A stretch of DNA of 11,463 nucleotides from Oehlia diaphana (GCA_003833135.1 QZLH01000680.1:50016-61478), one strand, 5' to 3'. Shown: positions 1-8,930, counted from the stretch's first letter. Made by a program: numbers and translations. The notes: generated from the sequence alone by a model not told the origin.

Positions 1-693
1 ATAATTATATAATATTTACATATAATTTAAACTAACTAAATTCTTTATTTACAAATTATTTATTTAATTTAATATAGAACGTAAGTTGCTTATTTAATTC
101 TATTATATTTATATAATATTTACATATAATTTAAACTAACTAAATTCTTTATTTAAAAAATTATTTTTATTCAATAATATAGGGCGTAAGTTATTTATTT
201 AATTCTATTATATTTATATAATATTTACATATAATTTAAACTAACTAAATTCTTTTTTTAAAAAATTATTTTTATACATAATATAGGGCGTAAGTTATTT
301 ATTTAATTCTATTATATTTATATAATATTTGCATATAATTTAAACTAACTAAATTCCTTATTTACAAATTATTTATTTAATTTAATATAGAACGTAAGTT
401 GTTTATTTAATTCTATTATATTTATGTTATATTTACATATAATTTAAACTACTAAATTCTTTATTTAAAAAATTATTTATTTAGTAGAACGTAAGTTGCT
501 TATTTAAATCTATTATATTTATGTAATATTTACATATAATTTAAACTAACTAAATTCTTTATTTTAAAAAATTATTTTTATACAATAATATAGGGCGTAA
601 GTTATTTATTTAATTCTATTATATTATATAATATTTACATATAATTTAAACTAACTAAATTCTTTATTTTAAAAAATTATTAGAGGGTAAGTT
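1..693. repeat. Tandem array of about seven ~104-bp intron-like units
   Basis: A direct tandem repeat fills this stretch. The motif TTTAAACTAACTAAATTC recurs at a spacing of about 104 nt (one interval is 97). GTAAGT recurs at 81, 186, 290, 394, 491, 597 and 687. Two sub-types are visible. One has TAG-AAC-GTAAGTTG (at 75, 388, 485) and the other TAG-GGC-GTAAGTTA (near 180, 284, 591), giving the order A B B A A B, then a truncated last unit with AGG. Copy 5 has lost two bases in the CTAAC motif. The array stops just before the coiled-coil exon. No ORF runs through it. It is a minisatellite by structure; its resemblance to an intron is treated in the findings. Confidence 0.95.
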
Positions 694-747
694 ATCTATT
701 TAATTATATAATTAATATTTGAAATCTAACTTACATGTAATTTGCAG
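687..747 (+). other. Predicted intron with clear 3' splice site before the coiled-coil exon
   Basis: A donor-like GTAAGT at 687-692, a textbook fungal branch motif CTAAC at 726-730 and an acceptor TTTGCAG ending at 747 would define a 61-nt intron, a normal length beside the 70-97-nt introns of the other gene. The acceptor explains why the coiled-coil frame opens exactly here: the stop TAA at 738-740 sits inside the intron. The true donor could instead be any of the earlier GTAAGT copies in the array or lie left of the window. The 3' splice site is much better supported than the 5' one. Confidence 0.55.
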
Positions 748-1799
748 AAATAGAAAATTATTCACGTTCTTACGCACAAAATGAAAAGCAAGATTTTTCT
801 AGAAATTTATCTGAACGGTTAAAACAAACCAATCAGTTAAATCAAGAAAAAAATAATCTGCAAGATCAATTGGCTCAATCAGAAGTTGATATTCAAGAAT
901 TAAAATTCCAGCAAGGTCATTATGAAAGTCATCAATTAACACAATCCCAAATTAATAAGAAGAAAATAGAAGATGAAAATCTAATTCATTATCAAGTTTC
1001 TCAAAATAAAATAGAAGAAATGATTTTAGCATGTCAAAATCAATTGGAACGAAATTATCAAGATTTAGGATTTAATTCAATTGTAAAAACTAGAGAATTT
1101 GTGAAAGAAAATACTTTACAGACACTAATTACTTGTTTAAATAATGAAAAGCAAGGCTTTTCTAGCAATTTATCTGAATGGTTAAAACAAACCAGTCAGT
1201 TAAATCGAGAAAAAAATAATCTGCAAGATCAATTGGCTCAATCAAAAGCTGATATTAGAGAATTAAAATTTCAACAAATTCAATTCCGAATTAATTATAA
1301 GAAAATAGAAGAAAATTTTATTAAGCTAGAGAAGTTTGCTAAAACTACTAATTATCAATTTTCTCAAAATGAATTAAAAGAAATGATTTTAGCATATAAA
1401 TTGGAATTAGTTAATTTACAGCAACAAAATTTTCAATTGGAACAAAATTGTCAATATTTGATATTTAACTCAACTGCACAAATTAGAGAAGCTGCGGAAA
1501 AAGAAAATACTTTACAGTCTCTAATTACTTGTTTGCAAAATGAAAAGCAAGCTTTAATTGAACAAAAAGAGCAATTAGAAAATCAATTAAATCAATTCCG
1601 AATTAATTATGAACAAATAGAACAAGAAAAAATTGAGTTGCACGATATGGTAAAAGGTCTCTCACAAAATCAAAAGCTTACTATTAAATTAAAGGCCAAG
1701 TTGGAAAAAAAAATTGTTCAATTGGAAAAAAAAATTGTTCAATTGGAACAAAAATTGTTCAATGAAGATCAAATCAGAATTAGCCTTACTTACACGTAA
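748..1799 (+). CDS. Coiled-coil protein, 5'-incomplete, internally duplicated
   Basis: The frame is open from 741 to the TAA at 1797-1799, giving about 349 residues from the predicted acceptor at 747. It is almost all Q, E, K, N, L and I with leucine heptads, which means a long parallel-type coiled coil. No enzyme domain, signal peptide or membrane segment is visible. Three internal repeats each begin with NEKQ, at 780, 1143 and 1539, so the spacing is 121 and 132 residues. The first 45 residues of repeats 1 and 2 differ at only 8 positions. There is no in-frame ATG before 1020. Because the repeat homology runs upstream of that ATG, translation must begin in an exon farther left or the gene is truncated. 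Genes like this are often filament, tether or scaffold proteins; the role here is unknown. The annotated stop may be bypassed by a donor-like CAC|GTAAAA at 1796. Confidence 0.7.
1701..1763 (+). repeat. Three 21-bp heptad repeats within the coiled-coil gene
   Basis: Three consecutive 21-nt units begin at 1701, 1722 and 1743. The first two are identical and encode LEKKIVQ; the third encodes LEQKLFN. Each unit is exactly one coiled-coil heptad, so copy-number change would lengthen or shorten the coil without breaking its frame or register. The A-rich runs (A9) make this a slippage-prone site. Confidence 0.9.
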
Positions 1800-1951
1800 A
1801 ATTATCAAATATTATACTTATTCCCTTTTTTTGCTAGTTACTATTCAGTTAAAATTTATTTGATTACATAACCAAATCTTGAAAATGACTTGTTAATTTA
1901 TATATTATTTTATAATTAAATAAATAAATTATTTTTCATACTTTTTTTTAG

Positions 1952-2047
1952 AGCAATCAATACAGAAAAAGGAAAAGGATTTAAGCTATAGTCAAGAATA
2001 TCCAACTGGAATGAATGGAAATAGTCAGTTGAGAACTACATATTAGC
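1952..2047 (+). other. Possible last exon of the coiled-coil gene
   Basis: A pyrimidine tract plus AG (CTTTTTTTTTAG, ending 1951) precedes a hydrophilic open frame starting CAATCAATACAG and ending at a TAG at 2045-2047. It is about 31 residues, rich in K, E, S, Q and N. Joining this frame needs an upstream exon ending in phase 1, or phase 0 with the alternative AG at 1952-1953. The obvious donor at 1796 is phase 2 and would read a different 13-residue tail ending in a TAG near 1990. So an exon is plausible but its connection is unresolved. Confidence 0.3.
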
Positions 2048-2768
2048 ACATGCATTACTTTTGTGGTATTGTTTTAAAATTATAATAATAGTAAAACGAG
2101 TAATCAAAAACTCCCAACATCATACAAATCCAAAAACCACGAAATGTACCTGCCAAAATTTTGGGTATTATTTTTATGATTGTTGCGCCGGATTTTTCAA
2201 AAATGTTACTGCAGCTGTATGTGCATTGAAGGTAACGATTTCTATTCCTTTTATATGCGTTTGTTGAATAATATATTACCAAAGTTCGTTCACTTTAAGA
2301 AATAATTATCTTAGTAATAACTTGTTTAGTAGATAATATTTATCATCTAAATAAACTTAAGTGATTAAAGAAGCCATCACTATCTTTGTCAATTATAAAT
2401 AAAAAATTGTGAATCAAAAATTTACATTCTTTATGATTTTTTATCAATTCAAGAATTCTGACTACAAGCTTCTCAAAAATAAATAATGAATCGTTTGTTT
2501 CAATAATTTTATGATGAATTTTTTTTTTTAGAAATCTTCGAAATCTTCTCATCATGATTTTAAAAATATTAATATCCGTGGTTTTAAGTTTATGTAAACT
2601 TTATTATTTTTTATAACCATGGTTTGAAAATGTTAATAAATAATCAAATAGATTACATGATGGAACAATTAATAAATTACATATAATGATTATTGTGGTG
2701 TACTATAAAAAATTCAATGATGTCCATGAAATAACTATTATGCACAGTATCTCCAGTATCTCACTACA
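2048..2768. other. Tail-to-tail intergenic region, no supported gene
   Basis: The stretch lies between the 3' ends of the plus-strand coiled-coil gene and the minus-strand channel gene. Between about 2060 and 2270 both strands stay open for roughly 70 codons and the G+C is a little higher. A minus-strand frame of about 70 codons also lies at 2343-2555. Neither has recognisable domains, splice partners or family motifs. A minus-strand AATAAA (2600-2605) sits about 165 nt past the channel stop codon and could serve as its polyadenylation signal, but such hexamers are common by chance in DNA this A+T-rich. Confidence 0.5.
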
Positions 2769-5700
2769 CTATTTGTTAAAATTATGTTTAATATTGAGTT
2801 TTTTTATTAGAACCTGTTTGAGTTCTATGAATTCATTAGAATCCCATTCATTATCATCAATTAATTCTTTAATTTTTTTTCTAGTCATATCAACATTGGC
2901 ATAATAATATCTAAAAATAAATTTATATAGATAATAAATATTTTGCAATTTAGTATTAAATGATTAGACACTTAATAAAAAAAAAAATAATTTTTTTTTT
3001 TACATACATTACTTCAGGAAACCATGAATTCCAACGTCTCTGATGTGGTAACAAATAAAATAACTCAATTTCAGCCAGGATCTAAAAAGAAAAATTTTAA
3101 TATTTTAGTAATTTATATATAATAATTGAATAATCATTATAAATAATAATAGGTAGATTACTTGTAATATTACTTTACTGAAACCCTAAAATTTCAAACA
3201 ATATCGTTAAGAACATCTTAACGACCCATTTTGATATTGTAACAATATCAAAACGATATCAAACTATTTCATTACAATATCATCACAATATCACTTATCG
3301 TTACGATATAAATGTAATATTGTAACGACATTGTTTTGATAAATATCAAAACAAGGTTTTTAAGATGATCTAACGATATTGTTAATGATATCACTACGAT
3401 ATAATTTTGATATCATTAAGATATTATTCAATATCATTTTGATATAGTATAGTAGCTATATTATAACGATATCATAATGATATCAAAATGATATTATTTT
3501 GATATTGAAATGATATCGTTTAAAATACGAGATTTCTGTAAAGTAATATACCGTACCTCTGCTTTTTGCATTAAATATGAGACTCTATCATTATCTTTTT
3601 CAATTGCATTATTAAGTAATCCAATAAATAAATTCATAAGATATACAACAATCAATAATGAGAATAAAACAATTAATATTGCAAGTGATGGATTATCAGT
3701 ATACGACCAATTGGATAATGCACTTGAATCACCTAGCAATAAATTTGAAAATTTAAATATCGATAATAATAACATCACCAAAAAATATAATATCATACAT
3801 GTTCTTTGCATTACCTGTCAAGGATAGATACATTGCAAAAAGAGAAGTTCTAAAATCATTAAACATGTTAGTATTTCCATTAGGTTGTTGTATTAAAAAT
3901 TGATGAGTATCAATGGTTCCATTTTTAAATATTTGATAATAAGAAGAGACTATATTCCAAGGATTATTAGGATCATTATTATTTGTAAGTTCATCAAAAG
4001 AAAATATAGATCTTGGTGTTAATAAAATATAAAATGCATGTGCAAAACTTATTATAATAATTAACAAAACAACTAAAAAAGAAACAATTTGTTTTGCAAC
4101 ACTGATAATTATTGCAAAGTATATACCAAAATATTCTATTGCTCTAAAAAATAACAAAAATTTTATATCTAAAAATAAGCATGAAAAGGAAAGTAATGGA
4201 ATTAAATTTGTTTCATTTGTTTGAAGCCAACTAATAGAAGTGTAAACTGGAAGCACATATGCAATTACATCTTATAATAATAATAAAATAAATAAAATAA
4301 TTAATAACATACTTTTTATTTATTAAAATGATTAAATAAAATATTATATATACCAAATATGTTCCAAAAATCATGAGCCCATTTAATTGGATTATAAATA
4401 AATTGACGTACTTCAAAACTAAGATGAATAAATCCAAGTATGATTGAAGCAATTAAAAGTTGATTTTGAATTTCTTCATTGATATATTGTTGCGGAATTG
4501 TTGCAGCAGCCGTAAAACATCCAAGTAAAGCCATAAATCCAATCCAAATCATTGCATAATAATACTTTCCATAGGTATCCCATTTAAAATTAATTAATGC
4601 CTCTCCATTCCATGTTTTGTAAATATCTCTATTTATTGTTTTAACAAATGGACTAGATTTAGGTTTAATCAATTCCAAAAACCAATTATATTTTTGCGGA
4701 TAGTTAACAAATTTAATATAAGGATTCATAAAAATAATTGTTGGTGTTGTAATTGTTGATTTTGGAAATATTTTATAATAAATATTAACAAAGTAGCTAG
4801 GAATTAAATAAAAATAAGAAAGCATATCACTTACATAAATATTATTAATAAGATGGTATTTTAATAATATATAATATGTAGTAAAATAAATAGGTGAAAG
4901 GGGTAGAATTATTAAAAATTGAATAATATTTAGTACTATATATATCATGAATGTATATATATTCCTATCACGTAATTTTCTCATAAATATATTGTATCTT
5001 GCCCACAAAATAGTTTGAGTTATATTAATCATTTGGGGATATTGAAAAGAACTAAGATGTAAATTGTTATTTTTATGTACTGTACTATAAAAGGGTGAAT
5101 CAATAATCATTGTAGTTTCTAATGAATATCTTAAAATATATTCTGGATAATATTCATTCAACAATGACATTGTAGAAGTGATAATACTTAAAGACATATT
5201 ATTGTTTCCTAAATCTTCTTTAAAATAATTAATACATTTTTTATAGATACCATCTATTAATTCCAAGTTATTTTCTTTGATTGCAAATTTTAATAATCCA
5301 ACACCATACATTAAAAATGTTTCCTTATCATTAAGTGGTTTAGAAAGAGTATTATCTATTAGGTCCATTAATTCATCACCATACTTTTTATTCCTATCAT
5401 CTTTACCAGGAATAATGTTTTGATATAGGTCCTCATTAATCTCAAAATACCAATTTTCAATAATTTCATCAGAATTATTAACATTACTTAATTCATTAGA
5501 ATTTTTGATTAAAAAACTAATATGTAATTCCATTTTTTCCAAGTTAATCTTCCAAACATCTCCATCTAAAATTCCGAACGCATATTTGCTCGTAGTTCGA
5601 ATGGTATTAGGAAGATAAAAATGTTTTTTTGGTAAATGATCCATCATGGAATTTAAAAATCCTTTTATTGGAATATTACTCAATAAAGAAAATAGTAAAG

Positions 5701-6754
5701 GACGTAATAAAGAATATAAAACAGGATATTTTATAAGCATATGTAGTTGGATAACTGAAAAAAATATTATTAATTAATTAAATGTAATTGTAATTGTAAG
5801 ATATAATTTAAAGATATACAATACCATTATTTATATCAAAAGAAGCAATTGATACTTCTAATTCAATCGAATAAATAATTATTTTATCCATAACTCTTGT
5901 ACAAATAAATTTCTCATTACTGGAAATTTTGACAAGCTCTGACTTCTATTATAAAATAGACAAATAGTAATTAATTACAAAACACTTTATATAACAAAAT
6001 ATTTTAATGATTAATATCTTATTACCATATATCTCATCTCTTTGTCATTACCAAATATCTTTATACTTTTTTCAGTAACAAGATTCCATTCATAGATGGA
6101 ATTATTTGAATATAAATAAAGTTTATCATATTTTGATATACTAATGAATTTAAAATTTCCTGATTTTTTATACATTTTTATGCAATTCCATTGGTTACTT
6201 TTAGTTTGCGTTGAATAGATAAAAATTGTACCACGACAATATAAAATAAGTTCATCTTTTAAATTAAAAGTACAATAATCATATGGATTACTGTCATCGT
6301 AAATGAGATCACAATCTAATTCAATTTTTTGACGATTATTCATCATGTCATATCGGTATATATCTAATAAAATATAATCGAATAGATATTAAATCACGCC
6401 AATTAATTTTTTAGTCTGCATAAATTTATAAAAATGCTTACCTATATAACAACTATAAGTATACGCAAATTTCTTATCATCGGAAATACATATTTGGTTT
6501 AATCTTTTATCAGATTTGACAGAAAATTCTGATTTAAGTTGACCCCCATCAACATTTTCGACATTCCAACAAATAAGTGATTTATCTCCTTCACTATAAG
6601 TAACAAGATATTTTCCTTTTGGTGATATTTCTATTTTCGTAATAGGTTCACCATTATGTCCGTTATGTAGTTTTTCAATAATTTCACTATTATGAGCGTC
6701 ATTATCGACTTTATCGTAATAGGTTTCGTCGACTTTTATGAAAATTTCATCCAT
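2769..6754 (-). CDS. WD40-like / ion-transport channel protein, 8 exons, 1006 aa
   Basis: Exons on the minus strand: 6754-6442, 6363-6026, 5945-5825, 5754-4354, 4270-3815, 3732-3557, 3081-3008, 2910-2769. They total 3021 nt with phases consistent throughout and a TAG stop. Every intron is GT-AG. The ATG at 6754 has a good context (TCAAATGG). Residues ~31-260 hold WD40-like strands (ISPKGKYLVTYS, ICISDDKKFAYTY, ISISKYDKLYLYS, ISSNEKFICTR). Residues ~400-475 form a conserved helical region. Hydrophobic stretches lie at ~524-556 and, as the channel core, S1 ~655-677, S2 ~690-710, S3 ~725-741, S4 ~747-766, S5 ~786-808 and S6 ~893-918. The pore loop is ~862-885 with FAMYLSLTGDSSALSNW. A TRP-like helix (QKAEILAEIELFYLLP) follows. 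By family this is a TRP-like cation channel of a membrane, expanded in Glomeromycotina; ion and trigger are unknown. Compared with family members as I remember them, the segment between ILDGDVWKINLE and YGVGLLKFAIKE looks short. Confidence 0.9.
3192..3525. repeat. Palindromic GATAT-rich element inside intron 6 (MITE-like)
   Basis: This ~334-bp stretch contains about 20 copies of GATAT/ATATC in both orientations, many as TGATATCA or CGATATCA. The ends match as imperfect inverted repeats: 3192-3208 against the reverse complement of 3509-3525, 14 of 17 bases. An inner inverted pair is also visible: CAATATCGTTA-GA-CATCTTAA near 3199-3238 against the reverse complement of 3342-3381. Shorter perfect hairpins lie at 3205-3223 (8-bp arms) and 3331-3354 (11-bp arms). 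It accounts for most of the 475-nt intron 6 (3082-3556), whereas the other introns are 70-97 nt. It encodes nothing. A non-autonomous foldback or MITE-type insertion is the simplest reading; no target-site duplication could be fixed. Confidence 0.7.
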
Positions 6755-7033
6755 TTGATAATAAGGAATATATGAGTATATTTTTCTTTAATAATTAACG
6801 CTTTAAAAACGTCTATTATCATTTTATTTAAAATAATTTAAAGTAACACATATTTTTTATCGTGTAGAAACTGTGTAATATTTGGCTTAATGGACGTATA
6901 AAAAAAAATATGCATTTAATAAATTTGGTCATACGAAAAAAAAAATTACTTTTACCCCTTTATAGACTCTCTATAGCATATACTATTTTTATTTTTTTTT
7001 CTTTTTTGGAAATCGATAATCAAAGATTTGTAA
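6755..7033 (-). promoter_or_regulatory. 5' flank of the channel gene
   Basis: This is the A+T-rich stretch between the channel start codon and the decayed exon-1 copy, so it must contain the proximal promoter and 5' UTR. TATA-like strings occur (read on the minus strand, AAATATACTCATATA about 20-35 nt before the ATG), but they are not distinctive in this composition. No upstream in-frame ATG was found close to the start. No transcription-factor site stands out. Confidence 0.3.
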
Positions 7034-7150
7034 GATTAAACAATAAATTTATCGGAAATACATATTTTCCGATCCGTCTTATCTTATTGGGTACTTTGAC
7101 AGAAAATTCTTTATTCTAACAAATAATTGGAATGATCATTGTGTTACTGG
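7034..7150 (-). pseudogene. Decayed copy of exon 1 of a sibling channel gene
   Basis: Read on the minus strand, this piece aligns with the second half of the channel gene's exon 1. Shared strings are AGAATTTTCTGTCAAA (7090-7105 here, inside 6516-6535 in the gene) and ATATGTATTTCCGAT (7050-7064 here). A looser match is AATGATCATTCC-ATTATTTGTTAGAAT, which recalls the ENDHSIICWN variant of the WD-like strand in other family members. The TGG codon has become TAG, about 25 nt between the two blocks are missing, and the frame shifts at least twice, so it cannot be coding. It lies about 300 bp upstream of, and parallel to, the intact gene. This is what an old tandem duplicate would look like. No later exons of the copy were found to its left, where the intact gene now starts. 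Confidence 0.7.
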
Positions 7151-7242
7151 ATACTCTCTATATGGTTATCATTAATGAGTTGTTATCCGATTTTGAAATT
7201 TGTTTGTTTATAACTGTGGATCATTTGTGTTTATGAAAATAA

Positions 7243-7446
7243 CAAAAATTAAGATTTAAATTGTATCATGATGATCATACAGAAAAGACAGCACAACCAG
7301 CTGCTACAAAATTACAAAATAGCGAAATAGTACAAAAATCTGAAATCACGATGAAAAATAACCATGTAAGGAGCAATGAATTACGTGATGATTTGCAACA
7401 TACCAGCTACGTGATCACTTATCACATAACGAAAAAAAATAGATAA
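7243..7446 (+). other. Unassigned exon-like open frame
   Basis: The frame is open from 7243 to the TAA at 7444-7446, about 67 codons, without a starting ATG near its 5' end. The peptide is hydrophilic and balanced (H, D, T, K, Q, N, E), and the G+C is clearly higher than in the flanks. A donor-like ACCAT|GTAAGG occurs at 7364. No acceptor directly before the frame was identified, and I recognise no domain. It could be an exon fragment of a lost gene, or chance in a GC-richer patch. Confidence 0.2.
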
Positions 7447-7901
7447 AACTAACTTTATGGGCAGAATACTGTTAATATTGCACTATTATTAATTTGTTAG
7501 AATAAAGAACGACGAGATATATTTCTTTATTTGACCGTTCATAATATTTCATATTAAATATAAAGATGTGAATATATGGAACAACGGTAAAGGTTCAGAA
7601 TTTTTATAAGTATTAAGTGAAAATTTTCAAGACGTAAATGGAAAAGAAGATTAATCTTTTTAAGCTGCATTTTCATAAATATCTTAATTATAATTGATGA
7701 CTATAGGTTTTATTTGTTGCTGTGTATACTACTTAATAAGAGTTCAATTTAAAGTATTAAAAAAGTCATATCGAATGGATGTAATGTGATAAGTGAATCT
7801 GTACATTTTAAAAAGGCCGAAAAATTTTACTTCTCAGATTATAATTTCTGATTTTAAAATGCAATAAAGAGTATTAAAAAATTCTTTTCAAGAACAAACC
7901 A

Positions 7902-7929
7902 AATATGTGTATATATATATACACATATT
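7902..7929. repeat. 28-bp perfect palindrome
   Basis: AATATGTGT, then (AT)5, then ACACATATT reads identically on both strands over 28 bp. It could extrude as a cruciform or simply be an alternating purine-pyrimidine tract grown by slippage. No gene is linked to it. Confidence 0.85.
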
Positions 7930-8461
7930 GAAAAATATACGATCATTAAAATTTATAATTGGGCATTATCATCATTAACTCATTATATTTAGCCTATAAG
8001 ATTTTATCTAAATACTTCCATTATATTCATTACTTTTACGAAAAAAAATTGGAATCTACATTCTTATCATAGAGTAAATGATGTTAAATATACCAAGTAC
8101 CAATCTAATCGCTTTGCAATATTCTTATGGAATTAGCTCGACAATAAATGTGATTTTTCAAAGCTTTATTTTAATAGGCTGAAAACAAATGGAAACTCAA
8201 TAATGGAAGTAATTTTTACATAATGAAAGTATCCTAAATTCTAAAACTATCTTTCGATCGATTCTAACTTATTGACTACGTTAATTTTAAAAGCAAACTT
8301 TAGTTAATATACATAGAAAATTTTCTAATTTCTACTCGAAAATAAATCTTTTTAAAATCAATTATGAATTACATAGTAATAGCAATAACAGTTTTTCCTT
8401 TATAGTGAGTTTACGCCCATAAGCTTTTAAATCAATTATGATAATTCAAGTCTAATTAAAT

Positions 8462-8496
8462 TTTTCTTAGAATTTCAATATTTTTTTCTAAGAAAA
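8462..8496. repeat. Perfect inverted repeat, 11-bp arms
   Basis: TTTTCTTAGAA (8462-8472) and TTCTAAGAAAA (8486-8496) are exact reverse complements around a 13-nt loop. No neighbouring transcript is known, so a role as a terminator or structured RNA cannot be argued. Confidence 0.7.
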
Positions 8497-8872
8497 TACT
8501 TTTTAAACTGACTTCTTGTAAAAATATATAGGGTTATTTTCTAGGCCGTAATGTAAAAATTTTTGTTTATCTGAACTTGAATTAATCTGATATTGCATTA
8601 AACCATTTTCTTCTAATAAATTACGTTATTTAATAATTTTTTATCTTATTTTATTTTATTTTTATTCGGTAATATGATGATAATACTAAAATTAGAAAAA
8701 AAAAAAATATATTTTAATTTACGTGACTTCCAATGCAACCTTATAACCGAAAGTTTCCGTGGCTTTCGTAAAAATTCTGTGAGAATGACGATATTCGTGT
8801 TAGAGAGATGAAAATTTCCATGATTTAAGACTATAAATTCTGAAAATGAAATGATACATTCACGGAAAAAAC

Positions 8873-8930
8873 ATGGAAACGGATCAACATTTATTACAGG
8901 GAAAGCGACGCAGAAAATTTAAAAAACCAT
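8873..8930 (+). other. Candidate first exon with basic peptide
   Basis: An ATG in good context (AAAACATGG) opens 19 codons containing the basic cluster GKRRRKFKKP and then meets a strong donor, CCAT|GTAAGA, at 8931. A phase-compatible acceptor, AAATACAG ending at 9233, would join it to the open frame 9234-9373 and give a 65-residue protein. That intron would be 303 nt, longer than the typical introns here, and the CTAAT branch-like motif near 9086 is far from the acceptor. The basic cluster resembles a nuclear localisation or RNA-binding tail, but I recognise no family. Confidence 0.22.

Larger units (their letters stand above)
7447..8872. other. A+T-rich non-coding stretch
   Basis: No open frame of useful length, RNA gene, or recognisable transposon part was seen on either strand. 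It contains a 28-bp perfect palindrome at 7902-7929 and an 11-bp-arm hairpin at 8462-8496. A near-repeat of AAATCAATTATGA occurs near 8357 and 8430. From about 8720 the G+C rises towards the ATG at 8873. Confidence 0.5.

Noticed and set aside
1..693. Regularly spaced repeats resembling a CRISPR array
   Set aside because: The whole ~104-bp unit is conserved, with no unique spacers between short repeats, and the surrounding genes are intron-containing eukaryotic ones.
870..872. TTG as the start codon of the coiled-coil protein
   Set aside because: The frame is open upstream to 741 and the internal repeat begins at 780. A TTG start would be unusual in a eukaryote.
2686..2904. Plus-strand open frame of 72 codons
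   Set aside because: It is the antisense shadow of the last exon of the minus-strand channel gene (2910-2769), whose frame matches the family tail.
3510..3827. Plus-strand open frame of 105 codons
   Set aside because: It lies opposite the pore/S6 exons of the channel gene and has no family features.
4231..4452. Second minus-strand frame of 73 codons
   Set aside because: It is a different frame across exon 4, intron 4 and exon 5. The spliced frame giving WNIF-D-VIAYVLPVY fits the family.
6910..7119. Plus-strand open frame of 69 codons
   Set aside because: It runs antisense through the decayed exon-1 copy and homopolymers; the homology is on the minus strand.
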